From Blastocatellia bacterium (GTDB taxonomy: Bacteria > Acidobacteriota > Blastocatellia > Chloracidobacteriales > Chloracidobacteriaceae), in NCBI GenBank assembly GCA_019695185.1, contig JAIBAN010000010.1, positions 62,001 through 126,000 of the forward strand: a DNA stretch of 64,000 bases, read 5' to 3'. The notes beneath the pieces were generated by a model. It was not told the DNA's origin. It saw only the letters and a program-made list of their open reading frames with translations, and did not search any database. Positions 18,140 to 26,013 of this stretch are shown piece by piece (positions within the stretch are counted from its first letter, which is position 1; every line of letters starts with the position of its first letter). The translations under genes were made by a program, and so were the position numbers.

Positions 18140-18227
18140 AGCCACCCGGATCCGCATTCAACTACCAGAAAAATTCAAAATCCCTCCCAGAAAATTCAAA
18201 AACCAAAACGCTTCTCCAAAAAATTAA

Positions 18228-18257
18228 TTGCCCGTCAAAGTCGGAATTAGGTATAGT
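18228..18257 (+). promoter_or_regulatory. Sigma-70-like promoter upstream of the TPR metallopeptidase gene
   Basis: TTGCCC (18228-18233) and TATAGT (18252-18257) are separated by 18 bases, ending about 120 bases before the ATG at 18379. Confidence 0.4.
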
Positions 18258-18378
18258 AGCCGCTATATTTGTGAATTCGCCCCGGCTGAATTCCACTCTC
18301 AATCAGGATGGGGTCCTGCGGTTCTGCCCATTCGATTTTGAATTTCTGACCGACACAAGCAGACCTTTCGACTGACTC

Positions 18379-20187
18379 ATGCGCAATCAGGATCGACAGC
18401 GTAAAGAATGTTGGGCTGTCCCGGTGAAGCTTGTCTGGCAGGCTTTTCTGGGTGTCGGTCTCTGCCTTTCCCTGACCAACCTGACCCCAGTGCTGGCACA
18501 ATCCGCCACTCCCAGTGAAATCATTGAACGAACCCGGCGGGGCTTCGACCTCCGCTCCCGTGGTCAACTGCTGGAGGCCCAGCGCACGTTTGAGGAGGTC
18601 CTGCGAGTTGACGAAAAGAGTGTTTCGGCGCTTTTGGGCATGACCGAAATTGCCCGCACGAGAATGGATTATCCGCTTGCTTTCAAATATTTGGATAAAG
18701 CAGCCCGGATTTCACTGGAGGAAAAAAACCGGGAAGGAGCGGCTGGTCCGGTTTCGGAAGTGACCGACCCCGAAATTCTGAATTCATACGGGATTTTGTT
18801 CCTGACATTGGAAGAACCCAAGACTGCGGGGGAGTATTTTGATCGAATTCTCAAATTGTGGCCCAATGACACCAGAGGTCTTTTGGGAAAAGCACATGTG
18901 GCGGTACTGGAACGGGATTACTCCCAAAGTGAGTCCATCCTCCTCCGGCTGATTACCAAAAAACCTGTTGAATCAGCTATCTATGCGGCTCTTTCTAAAC
19001 TTTATTTAGAACAAAATAAAAATATTCAAGCCGCTCAGGCTGCGCAAAAGGCACTGGAAAACGACCCTTACAACATTGAAGCCATGTCGGTCCTTTGCTC
19101 AATCCGGGTGATTGAACGAAAACCTGAGGCTGTCCGCAAACTGGCCTTCCAGGTTTTGGACCTGAACCCTTACAATGCTCGTATCCGGCGACTCCTTTCT
19201 CAATACGTCAAAACCAAAAAATCCTATCCAACCGCTCCCCCCGCGGCTCAACAGTTTTTTGAACGGGGAACCGATTTTGCAAGACTGCGAGAATATAAAT
19301 CCGCCCTGGGTGAGTTTGAACAGGCAGTGGCCAGTGCCCCTCAGTTTATGCAGGCTTACCTGAGCATTGGGGCGCTGGCGCTGCAACAGGAGGATTTTGA
19401 GAAAGCCATTTGGGCAGGGGAGAAAGCAATTGAGCTTGACCCCGATAACGCATTGGCACAACTCCAGTTAAGCCTGGCTCATATTGACCGCCATGAACGG
19501 TCACGGTTGTTGGCCGGTGCCAATCAGGTAACCTGTCCGCTCTTGAACGCAGGTACCGCCGAACCTGCTGCCATCGGGGACGTTTTTGTTAATTACTTTA
19601 CCCTGACACCTCCACAGCAAAAGGTTATTCTGGCCTCAACCGCTCCCTTTTCCTTCTTGTTACCCGAACTCAAAAAACGGGGGGCCAAACATTATTTATT
19701 ACAACTTGACCGGCAACTCCCTGACATCCCGGGCTACGAACTGCTGGAAGACCGGACCACTTTTGATGGCCGCTATTACAGCAGCATCCGTGGAGTCGGC
19801 GGATTGATTACTGTTTCAGGAATTGAGTATCTGGATGTGGTTGAACACGGAGGATTCAATACCATTGCCCACGAATTTGCCCATCAGGTGCATAGCAGTG
19901 TTTTCGACAAGACCCTGATTGACCGCATTCAGGGTCTGTACAGCAAGGCTGTCCGCGAAGGACGCACACTTGATTATTATGCCGCTGCCAACGAGTGGGA
20001 ATATTTTGCCCAAGGGTATGAAGCCTATGTTTCCCTAACCAAGCGGGCTGGATTGGGGGTTACGGGAAGACATACCCGCGATGAATTGAAAAAACTCGAC
20101 CCTGCCCTGTACCATCTGATTGACGAAATTGCCGCCTCGGGTAGGAAAGATACTTCCCCTGGCAATGACCAAGCCCACGTCAAATAA
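18379..20187 (+). CDS. Secreted TPR protein with gluzincin-type metallopeptidase domain
   Basis: 602 residues. A hydrophobic signal segment (residues 14-35, ending VLAQS) directs export. Residues 40-370 are TPR-like repeats (for example AYLSIGALALQQEDFEKAI and DPDNALAQLQLSLAHID). The C-terminal domain carries HEFAH (H498, E499, H502) preceded by GFNTIA, and downstream NEWEYFAQGYEAYVS, which resembles the third-ligand helix of MA-clan zinc peptidases such as MtfA/anthrax-lethal-factor-like enzymes. It therefore probably cleaves proteins in the periplasm or outside, with TPRs recruiting substrates or partners. It opens a same-strand run of exported proteins up to 22005. Confidence 0.75.
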   Translation: MRNQDRQRKECWAVPVKLVWQAFLGVGLCLSLTNLTPVLAQSATPSEIIERTRRGFDLRSRGQLLEAQRTFEEVLRVDEKSVSALLGMTEIARTRMDYPLAFKYLDKAARISLEEKNREGAAGPVSEVTDPEILNSYGILFLTLEEPKTAGEYFDRILKLWPNDTRGLLGKAHVAVLERDYSQSESILLRLITKKPVESAIYAALSKLYLEQNKNIQAAQAAQKALENDPYNIEAMSVLCSIRVIERKPEAVRKLAFQVLDLNPYNARIRRLLSQYVKTKKSYPTAPPAAQQFFERGTDFARLREYKSALGEFEQAVASAPQFMQAYLSIGALALQQEDFEKAIWAGEKAIELDPDNALAQLQLSLAHIDRHERSRLLAGANQVTCPLLNAGTAEPAAIGDVFVNYFTLTPPQQKVILASTAPFSFLLPELKKRGAKHYLLQLDRQLPDIPGYELLEDRTTFDGRYYSSIRGVGGLITVSGIEYLDVVEHGGFNTIAHEFAHQVHSSVFDKTLIDRIQGLYSKAVREGRTLDYYAAANEWEYFAQGYEAYVSLTKRAGLGVTGRHTRDELKKLDPALYHLIDEIAASGRKDTSPGNDQAHVK

Positions 20188-20202
20188 GGATTCCCAAATC
20201 AA

Positions 20203-21267
20203 ATGAACCTGTGTTTCCCTTGCTTTGGCGGTCACCGCCGGGCACCCGGACCCTACCGCTGGCTGGCGTGGGGTATCTGCTTGTGGTGGTGTCTGATTGT
20301 TTCCGGTTGCCAAGTGCCTCCGTCCCCACCAACTGTCCCTTCAAACAATTCCGCTTCCCCCTCACACCAGTTACCGACCTGGAAAGCCATGTCAGCCGTT
20401 GGGGAACGTGATTTATTGGCGGTTGACGTTTTGGATGCCCGGACAGCCTGGGCAGTGGGGGATATTACAACCGAAACTGGAACCCTCTGGAAAACCACCG
20501 ATGGCGGTACCACCTGGGCGGCGGCGGCAAAAAATACTGAGGTTCTGGCGGCGGTTTCCTTTTTGGACCACCACACTGGCTGGGTGGCCGGATATGCCGG
20601 GCGGATTGAAAAAACCACCGATGGCGGGCAAACCTGGACTCGTCAACGGTTTGAACATGAGGGCGAAAACCTGAATGCCCTTTGTTTTTCGGACCCCCAA
20701 ACGGGCTGGGCAGTGGGAGGCGTGGCAGGCAAAAGCTTGCTCTTGCACACCGTCAATGGAGGTGAAACTTGGGAACAAGCCCCGCTCAACCGGCATGAAA
20801 ACCTCTGGAATATCAAATTTGCAACCCCACAATCCGGCTGGATTGTTGGTGAGGACGGTTTAATTATGGGAACCCAAGACAGTGGAAAAACCTGGATGAT
20901 TCAACGTTCCGGGACGGGGGTTCCTCTTCATGGGCTGGCCTGTCTTTCCCCACAAACCGCTGTCGCCGTCGGAGCCAAAGGGGAAATTCTGCGGACCGAG
21001 GACGGGGTTCATTGGAACTCCGTTCCTGCTCCTGGGAAGGCTGCACTCCATTCGGTGGCGGCTTTCAGCCCTGCCGGGTTTTGGGCAGGGGGAGCCAACG
21101 GAACGCTCCTGGGTTCGACTGATGGCGGAAAAACCTGGCAGACTTCCCAATCACCTTCAAATCAAACCCTGTATGCCCTGGATGTCCAAAGCCTGGAGGC
21201 AGGAATTGCCGTTGGCCGGCAAGGTCTGATGCTTCGCTTGGGGCCGAATGGTTCCCCTACCCCTTGA
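20203..21267 (+). CDS. Ycf48-like beta-propeller lipoprotein
   Basis: 354 residues starting 15 bases after the TPR peptidase stop. The signal sequence ends in a lipobox at IVSGC (C36), so the protein is lipid-anchored. The rest is seven similar blades of about 40 residues with the motif D..TGWAVG....LLHT.NGGETW, as in Ycf48/HCF136 and BNR-type proteins. Ycf48 helps assemble photosystem II in phototrophs, but this blade family is widespread in non-phototrophs with unknown targets. Translational proximity suggests it works with the upstream metallopeptidase. Confidence 0.82.
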   Translation: MNLCFPCFGGHRRAPGPYRWLAWGICLWWCLIVSGCQVPPSPPTVPSNNSASPSHQLPTWKAMSAVGERDLLAVDVLDARTAWAVGDITTETGTLWKTTDGGTTWAAAAKNTEVLAAVSFLDHHTGWVAGYAGRIEKTTDGGQTWTRQRFEHEGENLNALCFSDPQTGWAVGGVAGKSLLLHTVNGGETWEQAPLNRHENLWNIKFATPQSGWIVGEDGLIMGTQDSGKTWMIQRSGTGVPLHGLACLSPQTAVAVGAKGEILRTEDGVHWNSVPAPGKAALHSVAAFSPAGFWAGGANGTLLGSTDGGKTWQTSQSPSNQTLYALDVQSLEAGIAVGRQGLMLRLGPNGSPTP

Positions 21268-21270
21268 CGA

Positions 21271-21291
21271 AGTGCCCAGTGGCCAGTGACC
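21271..21291. repeat. Three-copy heptamer array AGTGNCC
   Basis: AGTGCCC, AGTGGCC and AGTGACC in tandem, three bases after the stop of the Ycf48-like gene. No inverted partner is seen in the 225-base gap that follows. Confidence 0.7.
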
Positions 21292-21492
21292 GGATAAAAT
21301 CATTTCAGCCAGTCTTCTCACTCTGTTCAGGTTTGGGTTGTGAGCTTTGAAAACCTGGTTCGGGTATCCGGATTTGGACAAGGCCAACCGCCATGACCCA
21401 AATCCCAAAGGGTATTCATGCCATCTGAATCTGAAAACCGGTTTTAATGGAATAACCGGCAACCTGTTCCTTTCCGAAAGGAGTTTGCGTCT

Positions 21493-22005
21493 ATGGTGCG
21501 CATCATGCGTTTTGTTTCCCTTTGCCTTCCCTTGGCTTTTCTCATAAGTTGCGGCGGGAGTCAGCCCCCAAGCCGGTGGGAAAAAGTGCAGCAAGATACA
21601 ACTAACCCACAAAAGCAGGAAATCAACAAACCGATTGTGCCACCCAAAGCAGGTGGCACCCTGAATGACTTTTTCCCCAAATCAGCGGACGGTTATGATG
21701 TGACGCCCAGCCAGGAGAAAGCCGGTTTCGCCGAATACAAATTGAAAAAGGGAGGAAAGGAAATGGCCATGCTGGCCATTTCCGATGCCACCGCAGGAAA
21801 CCCGGCAGCCATGGAAAAATTCAAGCAAAGCAGCAAATCCATTGGCGGATTCCCTGCAGTTGAGCAAGGTTCAACCGCAACCGCCCTCCTGGTCAATGGC
21901 CGTTATCAGGTTAAAGTGCTTTCCCGGAGCCCGGAATTCACTCCGGCTGACCGGGCTGCCTGGCTTCAAAAATTTGACTTGACCGGCCTGGCCGCTTTGA
22001 AATAA
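21493..22005 (+). CDS. Small putative lipoprotein
   Basis: 170 residues. ATG 21493 has AAAGGAG about ten bases upstream. The signal peptide ends at LISC (C20), a lipobox. The mature part starts with a Ser/Pro/Gln linker, then a compact domain (LNDFFPKSADGYDVTPSQEK to LQKFDLTGLAALK) of unknown family, with an alternating pattern suggesting a small alpha/beta fold. Nothing catalytic is visible. It is followed 24 bases later by another unknown gene on the same strand. Confidence 0.7.
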   Translation: MVRIMRFVSLCLPLAFLISCGGSQPPSRWEKVQQDTTNPQKQEINKPIVPPKAGGTLNDFFPKSADGYDVTPSQEKAGFAEYKLKKGGKEMAMLAISDATAGNPAAMEKFKQSSKSIGGFPAVEQGSTATALLVNGRYQVKVLSRSPEFTPADRAAWLQKFDLTGLAALK

Positions 22006-22029
22006 CCAAATGGTGAAAAGGAGAATCCC

Positions 22030-22917
22030 ATGAGTAAACCACTGTACGAGCTGGTTGACGCCCTCCCGACGAGCGGCCTGACTGTTTCCCTTTTGCGTGG
22101 CCTTGATTTTGTCGTCCCTGGACAATGGCAAAATCTGGTGGGTTTTGAAAACACAATTCGGACGGTCACAGGGGAAACCGACCAGCAATTGATTCAGCAA
22201 ATCGGCGAACGTGCCATCACCCTTTATAATGACCCCTCCCAGGGGTATCAGCGGGCGGTCTGGCTCTTTCAAACCGCCAACAGTGCGGGTGGCTTGATTG
22301 GAGCCGCCGCCATGGCGGACAAACTCAGTCAGAATTTTTCGTTCCTCTCGTTTCTTGACAAACTGACGCCTAAAGCCGACAAGGCTCAGACCATTGACCT
22401 GGTTCTCAAAATCACGGTGGAGCTGGTGGCCTTTTGCCAAATCAATGGAATTCCGGGCGACAGCATTGGCGATTTTGTCGCAGCCCTGGCTGATTACGGG
22501 AATGAATCCCTGATGCGGATGGCTGCCCTCACCTGTGTGGACGCGCTGGTGCCACTCGGACCGGATTTCATCCAGCAGGTTGACCATGTGGTCAGCAATC
22601 TGGTTCCGGCGGACCTTGATTCCCATCCGGTTTTCAGCCGGATCAGCGGATACCTTCCCGGCGGAGACTCCCTTGGGAAAGTGGCTTTTATTGGCGACAC
22701 ATTTCAATCCGTCAAAGGGTGGATGGGCGATTTTGTGTCCTCCCGCAACCTTACCCCGCAGTCAATTCTGGGAAATGTCCGGCAATTTATTGATGTCACG
22801 GACGACAAACTGGATTATTTTGCCGCCTTTCTCGACATGTCCACAAATTATTTTGAACACACTGGAATTCAGACTGTCGCCCGCCGCCTGACCGAACGGG
22901 CCGTGGCAGAAATCTGA
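22030..22917 (+). CDS. Hypothetical protein, helical, cytoplasmic
   Basis: 295 residues; the ATG has AAAAGGAGA about six bases upstream. I do not recognise the family. The sequence is largely predicted helix (for example TDQQLIQQIGERAITLYND and DKAQTIDLVLKITVELVAF), with no signal peptide, no membrane segment and no known motif. It begins with PLYELVDALPTSGLTVSLLRGLDFVVPGQW, which might be an amphipathic membrane-binding region. It follows the small lipoprotein closely and may share its transcript. Confidence 0.65.
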   Translation: MSKPLYELVDALPTSGLTVSLLRGLDFVVPGQWQNLVGFENTIRTVTGETDQQLIQQIGERAITLYNDPSQGYQRAVWLFQTANSAGGLIGAAAMADKLSQNFSFLSFLDKLTPKADKAQTIDLVLKITVELVAFCQINGIPGDSIGDFVAALADYGNESLMRMAALTCVDALVPLGPDFIQQVDHVVSNLVPADLDSHPVFSRISGYLPGGDSLGKVAFIGDTFQSVKGWMGDFVSSRNLTPQSILGNVRQFIDVTDDKLDYFAAFLDMSTNYFEHTGIQTVARRLTERAVAEI

Positions 22918-22943
22918 ACCGTTCCGGCCAACATCCGCCAGGT

Positions 22944-22986
22944 TGTGAAAATCCGCAGCCCCTCCATTCTTTTCCGGGTTTTCACA
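22944..22986 (+). promoter_or_regulatory. Leader hairpin before the Nudix-FolP gene
   Basis: TGTGAAAATCCG (22944-22955) pairs with CGGGTTTTCACA (22975-22986) over 12 positions with one G-U pair. No T-run follows, so it is a possible leader structure or weak terminator of the upstream gene. Confidence 0.4.
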
Positions 22987-23028
22987 GCCGCCGGAGGATT
23001 AGGTTGAAAACGCAGGTCTCTTTTCTTT

Positions 23029-24399
23029 ATGACATTATCGGACTCAAAAACATTTCGGGTTCCCCGCTCCGTTCAAGTCTTTGTACTTCGCCCAACCACT
23101 GTTCCCGTTCCGAATCACACCCAAGACTTTCCGCGGTTTCCCTTTGAAGTTTTGCTCTTAAAACGGACCGAGGACCGAGGGGGATTTTGGCAACCCATAA
23201 CCGGAAGGGTGGAACCAGGTGAATCCTGGCAGGAAACAGCCCTCCGGGAAACCGGAGAAGAAACCGGAATTTCCCCTGGCACCGGACGATTGCTCGACCT
23301 GCACTACACCCACAGTTATCCATTGAAACCGGAATGGCTGGTTAATTATCCGCCCGGAACCACCCATAATGATGAAGCCGCCTTTGCCCTGCTTGTTCCA
23401 CCCGCCACATCCATCACGCACGACCCGGAGGAACACAGTCAGGCCCAATGGTTTTCTTTCCCGCTGGCTTTGGACCACCTGATTTGGCATGGAAACCGGG
23501 AAGCATTGCAACGCCTTCCGGCAAAGGTCCCGGTCCGGCCCTCTTTTGCCTGGCATATCACCGGACGCACCCTGCCCCTGGGTTCCCGCACGTTCCTGAT
23601 GGGAATTCTCAACCTGACCCCGGATTCATTTTCTGACGGAGGGCGGTACCAGCATCCCGAACGCGCCATAGAACGGGCGTTGGAGCTGCAATCCGCTGGT
23701 GCGGATCTGATTGACCTGGGTGCCGAGTCTACCCGGCCCGGTTCACAACCCGTTTCGATGGAAGAGGAACTGGCGCGGATCATTCCGGTGCTGGAGGGCT
23801 TGCAGGGCAAACTGACCATTCCGATTTCAATTGACACGACCAAGAGCGAAGTGGCGCAGGCAGCCCTGCGCCGGGGAGCCTCAATCATCAATGATATTTC
23901 CGGTTTGCGGTTTGACGCCCGGCTGGCCGAACTGGCTCGTGATTTTCAGGCCGGGCTGATTTTGATGCACAGCCTCGGAACACCGGAAACATTACACCTG
24001 GGCCGGGAATATCCGCTTGATGTGTGCCGCACCGTCGAACGGGGTTGGCAGGAAAGTCTGGCAATTGCCTTGAGGGCTCAAGTCAAACCAGAGCAGATCG
24101 TGTTGGATCCAGGTTTCGGATTTGGAAAAGATCTGCCGGGAAATGTGTCCCTGCTGGCCCGCCTGCGGGAGCTCCAGGAGCCGGGTTATCCTATTCTGGT
24201 CGGCACTTCCCGAAAATCCTTTCTGGGAAAACTGACTGGTAAAACCGACCCCGCCGAACGGGAATGGGCCACAGCAGCCAGTGTCACCGCCGCTGTGTTG
24301 GAAGGAGCCCACCTCGTCAGGGTGCATGATGTCCTGTCGATGAAAGACTGTGTGGCTGTGGCCGATGCCCTGCTGAATCACTGGTGGCGTGACCTGTGA
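23029..24399 (+). CDS. folP: Fused Nudix hydrolase - dihydropteroate synthase
   Basis: 456 residues against about 280 for normal FolP. Residues 1-165 are a Nudix domain: FWQPITGRVEPGE then ALRETGEETGI (G59-x5-E65-x7-RExxEExG). Residues 175-456 are a complete dihydropteroate synthase: LTPDSFSDGG (196-205), GAESTRPG (231-238), SIDTTKSEV, INDISG, LDPGFGFGK, GTSRKSFLG and RVHDV. FolP joins 4-aminobenzoate to hydroxymethyl-dihydropterin. The Nudix part resembles NudB/FolQ, which removes pyrophosphate from dihydroneopterin triphosphate earlier in the same pathway, so the fusion may combine two folate steps (inference). The frame is continuous with no stop between domains. Confidence 0.92.
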   Translation: MTLSDSKTFRVPRSVQVFVLRPTTVPVPNHTQDFPRFPFEVLLLKRTEDRGGFWQPITGRVEPGESWQETALRETGEETGISPGTGRLLDLHYTHSYPLKPEWLVNYPPGTTHNDEAAFALLVPPATSITHDPEEHSQAQWFSFPLALDHLIWHGNREALQRLPAKVPVRPSFAWHITGRTLPLGSRTFLMGILNLTPDSFSDGGRYQHPERAIERALELQSAGADLIDLGAESTRPGSQPVSMEEELARIIPVLEGLQGKLTIPISIDTTKSEVAQAALRRGASIINDISGLRFDARLAELARDFQAGLILMHSLGTPETLHLGREYPLDVCRTVERGWQESLAIALRAQVKPEQIVLDPGFGFGKDLPGNVSLLARLRELQEPGYPILVGTSRKSFLGKLTGKTDPAEREWATAASVTAAVLEGAHLVRVHDVLSMKDCVAVADALLNHWWRDL

Positions 24400-24621
24400 T
24401 GCCCATCCGGTAGCGGCAGCTCAACCCAGCCGACGGGTAACCGGAGGGCTTTCTCCAGCTTTTCCCCGGCTTCCTCCGGCTGGGCACCGGTCCACAGGTT
24501 CCAGGTTTTCTGCTTCCTTCATCCGGATTGGATTGCTTATGCCCCCCGACTCAACCTAGAATGCTTTTTTCCCAAAAAAATCCAACAAACAAATCGAACC
24601 ACAGCCCCAACTCAACAAATT
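24400..24621. other. Gap after folP with inverted repeats and coding-like minus-strand stretch
   Basis: CCCAGCCG (24425-24432) pairs with CGGCTGGG (24477-24484), and alternatively CCGGAGG (24441-24447) with CCTCCGG (24473-24479). Read on the minus strand, roughly 24395-24510 gives about 40 codons with coding-like composition, but no start or family was identified. It may be a gene remnant or chance. Confidence 0.3.
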
Positions 24622-25875
24622 ATGGCAGTTAGTCGTCGTTATGCCTGGTATGTTCTTTTTATCCTTACGTTGACCCAGCTTCTCAACTATGTGGACCGCC
24701 AGGTTGTCGCCCCGCTCTTACCTCATATCCAACGTGAATTGAATCTTTCCGACACCCAGGCAGGTATGCTCGGAACCGGATTCATGATCGTCCATTCCCT
24801 CATGGCCATTCCTTTGGGTGTTCTGGCCGATAAATGGGACCGACGCAAAATCGTCTCCCTCGGTTTGGCTTTTTGGAGTATTGCAACCGTGTTTTCCGGT
24901 CTGGCCAGCAGTTTTGTCCATTTGCTGGGAGCCCGGGCCGCAATTGGCATTGGCGAAGCAGCCTATGCTCCGGCAGCCACGTCCATGCTCAATGACCTGT
25001 TTCCCCGTGAGGAATGGGCCAAGGTGATTGCAATTTTTAACGCCGGACTGTTCATCGGCGGAGCCCTGGGGCTGGTGCTGGGGGGCATTCTGGTGGACCG
25101 GATTGGCTGGCAAGCCTGCTTTTTTGTGGTGGGCCTGCCGGGGCTGATTTTGGCCTTCGTCAACTGGATGGTCCGGGAACCTGAACGAAGCCTTGAAGCC
25201 ACCAAGGAAAAACACGATTTTTTCACCGTTTTGAACTACCCGGCCCTCTGGACGGTCATTTTAGCCGCTGCGTTTACCACTTTTTCTGCCGGGGCCCTGG
25301 TTTTCTGGCTGCCTAAATTTTTGGGCAAATACCATCAGTTCAGTTCCACCAAAGGTGCGCTGCTGCTGGGATTGATTGGCATTTCCGCCGGCTTGATGGG
25401 CGTTTTGTCCGGCGGGGTCGTGGCCGACTGGCTTTATCGGCGGGTGGCGGGTGGCCGGGCGCTCGCGCTGGCGATTGCTTTTTTGGCGAGTGTCCCCTTT
25501 ATGGTTTGGGGCATTCAAACCCATGACAGTACCCAATTCCTGATTGCCACGTTCTTTATTTCGTACCTCATGGGTTGGTATCACGGTCCGGTTGCCGCCA
25601 TCGTCACCGACATCGTTCCAGCCGGATTGCGGGGAACCGCCATTGCCTTTTATATGTTTGGCATTCATATTTTGGGCGACATGCCGGCCCCGGTCATCAT
25701 TGGGTATATTTCTGACCAAATCGGTGGGCATGACGGGCTCCGTAAAGCCTTTGCCTTAACCATTCTGGCCAACGCACTGGCCGGAGTCCTCTTTTTATTT
25801 GTGACCTTTGTGTTGCGTCGCCAGACTGGCGACAAGCCCAAAGTTTCCCTGCCCGCAGTTGCGGCAGCCGACTAA
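24622..25875 (+). CDS. MFS transporter, Spinster/GudP-like
   Basis: 417 residues with about twelve hydrophobic segments. The MFS loop 2-3 motif is GVLADKWDRRKIVS (residues 66-79) and the N-terminal LLNYVDRQVVAPLLPHIQREL with the D-R pair is typical of spinster-like and sugar-acid/H+ symporters. Later motifs include GIGEAAYAPAATSMLNDLFP and GGVVADWLYRR. The substrate cannot be told. It follows folP after 222 bases. The stop codon at 25873-25875 directly abuts a heptamer repeat array. Confidence 0.88.
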   Translation: MAVSRRYAWYVLFILTLTQLLNYVDRQVVAPLLPHIQRELNLSDTQAGMLGTGFMIVHSLMAIPLGVLADKWDRRKIVSLGLAFWSIATVFSGLASSFVHLLGARAAIGIGEAAYAPAATSMLNDLFPREEWAKVIAIFNAGLFIGGALGLVLGGILVDRIGWQACFFVVGLPGLILAFVNWMVREPERSLEATKEKHDFFTVLNYPALWTVILAAAFTTFSAGALVFWLPKFLGKYHQFSSTKGALLLGLIGISAGLMGVLSGGVVADWLYRRVAGGRALALAIAFLASVPFMVWGIQTHDSTQFLIATFFISYLMGWYHGPVAAIVTDIVPAGLRGTAIAFYMFGIHILGDMPAPVIIGYISDQIGGHDGLRKAFALTILANALAGVLFLFVTFVLRRQTGDKPKVSLPAVAAAD

Positions 25876-25990
25876 AGAATTGAGAATTGAGAATTGAAAA
25901 TTGAGAATTGAGAAAAAACTGAGTGCAACCCAGTTCGTTGAACGGAAACTGAAGCCAGTCAGAAATTTCTCAATTCTCAATTCTCAATTC
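25876..25990. repeat. Inverted pair of heptamer arrays, unit GAATTGA
   Basis: Left arm 25876-25914 holds five GAATTGA-type units, one degenerate (GAAAATTGA step). Right arm 25966-25990 holds the complement (CTCAATT units). A spacer of about 51 bases separates them. The arms could fold into a long stem in the leader of the GWxTD gene at 26014. The left arm begins immediately after the MFS stop. Confidence 0.9.
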
Positions 25991-26013
25991 CTCCCCTCCA
26001 AAGGAAGTAAGGT

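Noticed and set aside
25876..25990. CRISPR array
   Set aside because: Units are seven bases in direct tandem with no spacers and no cas genes.
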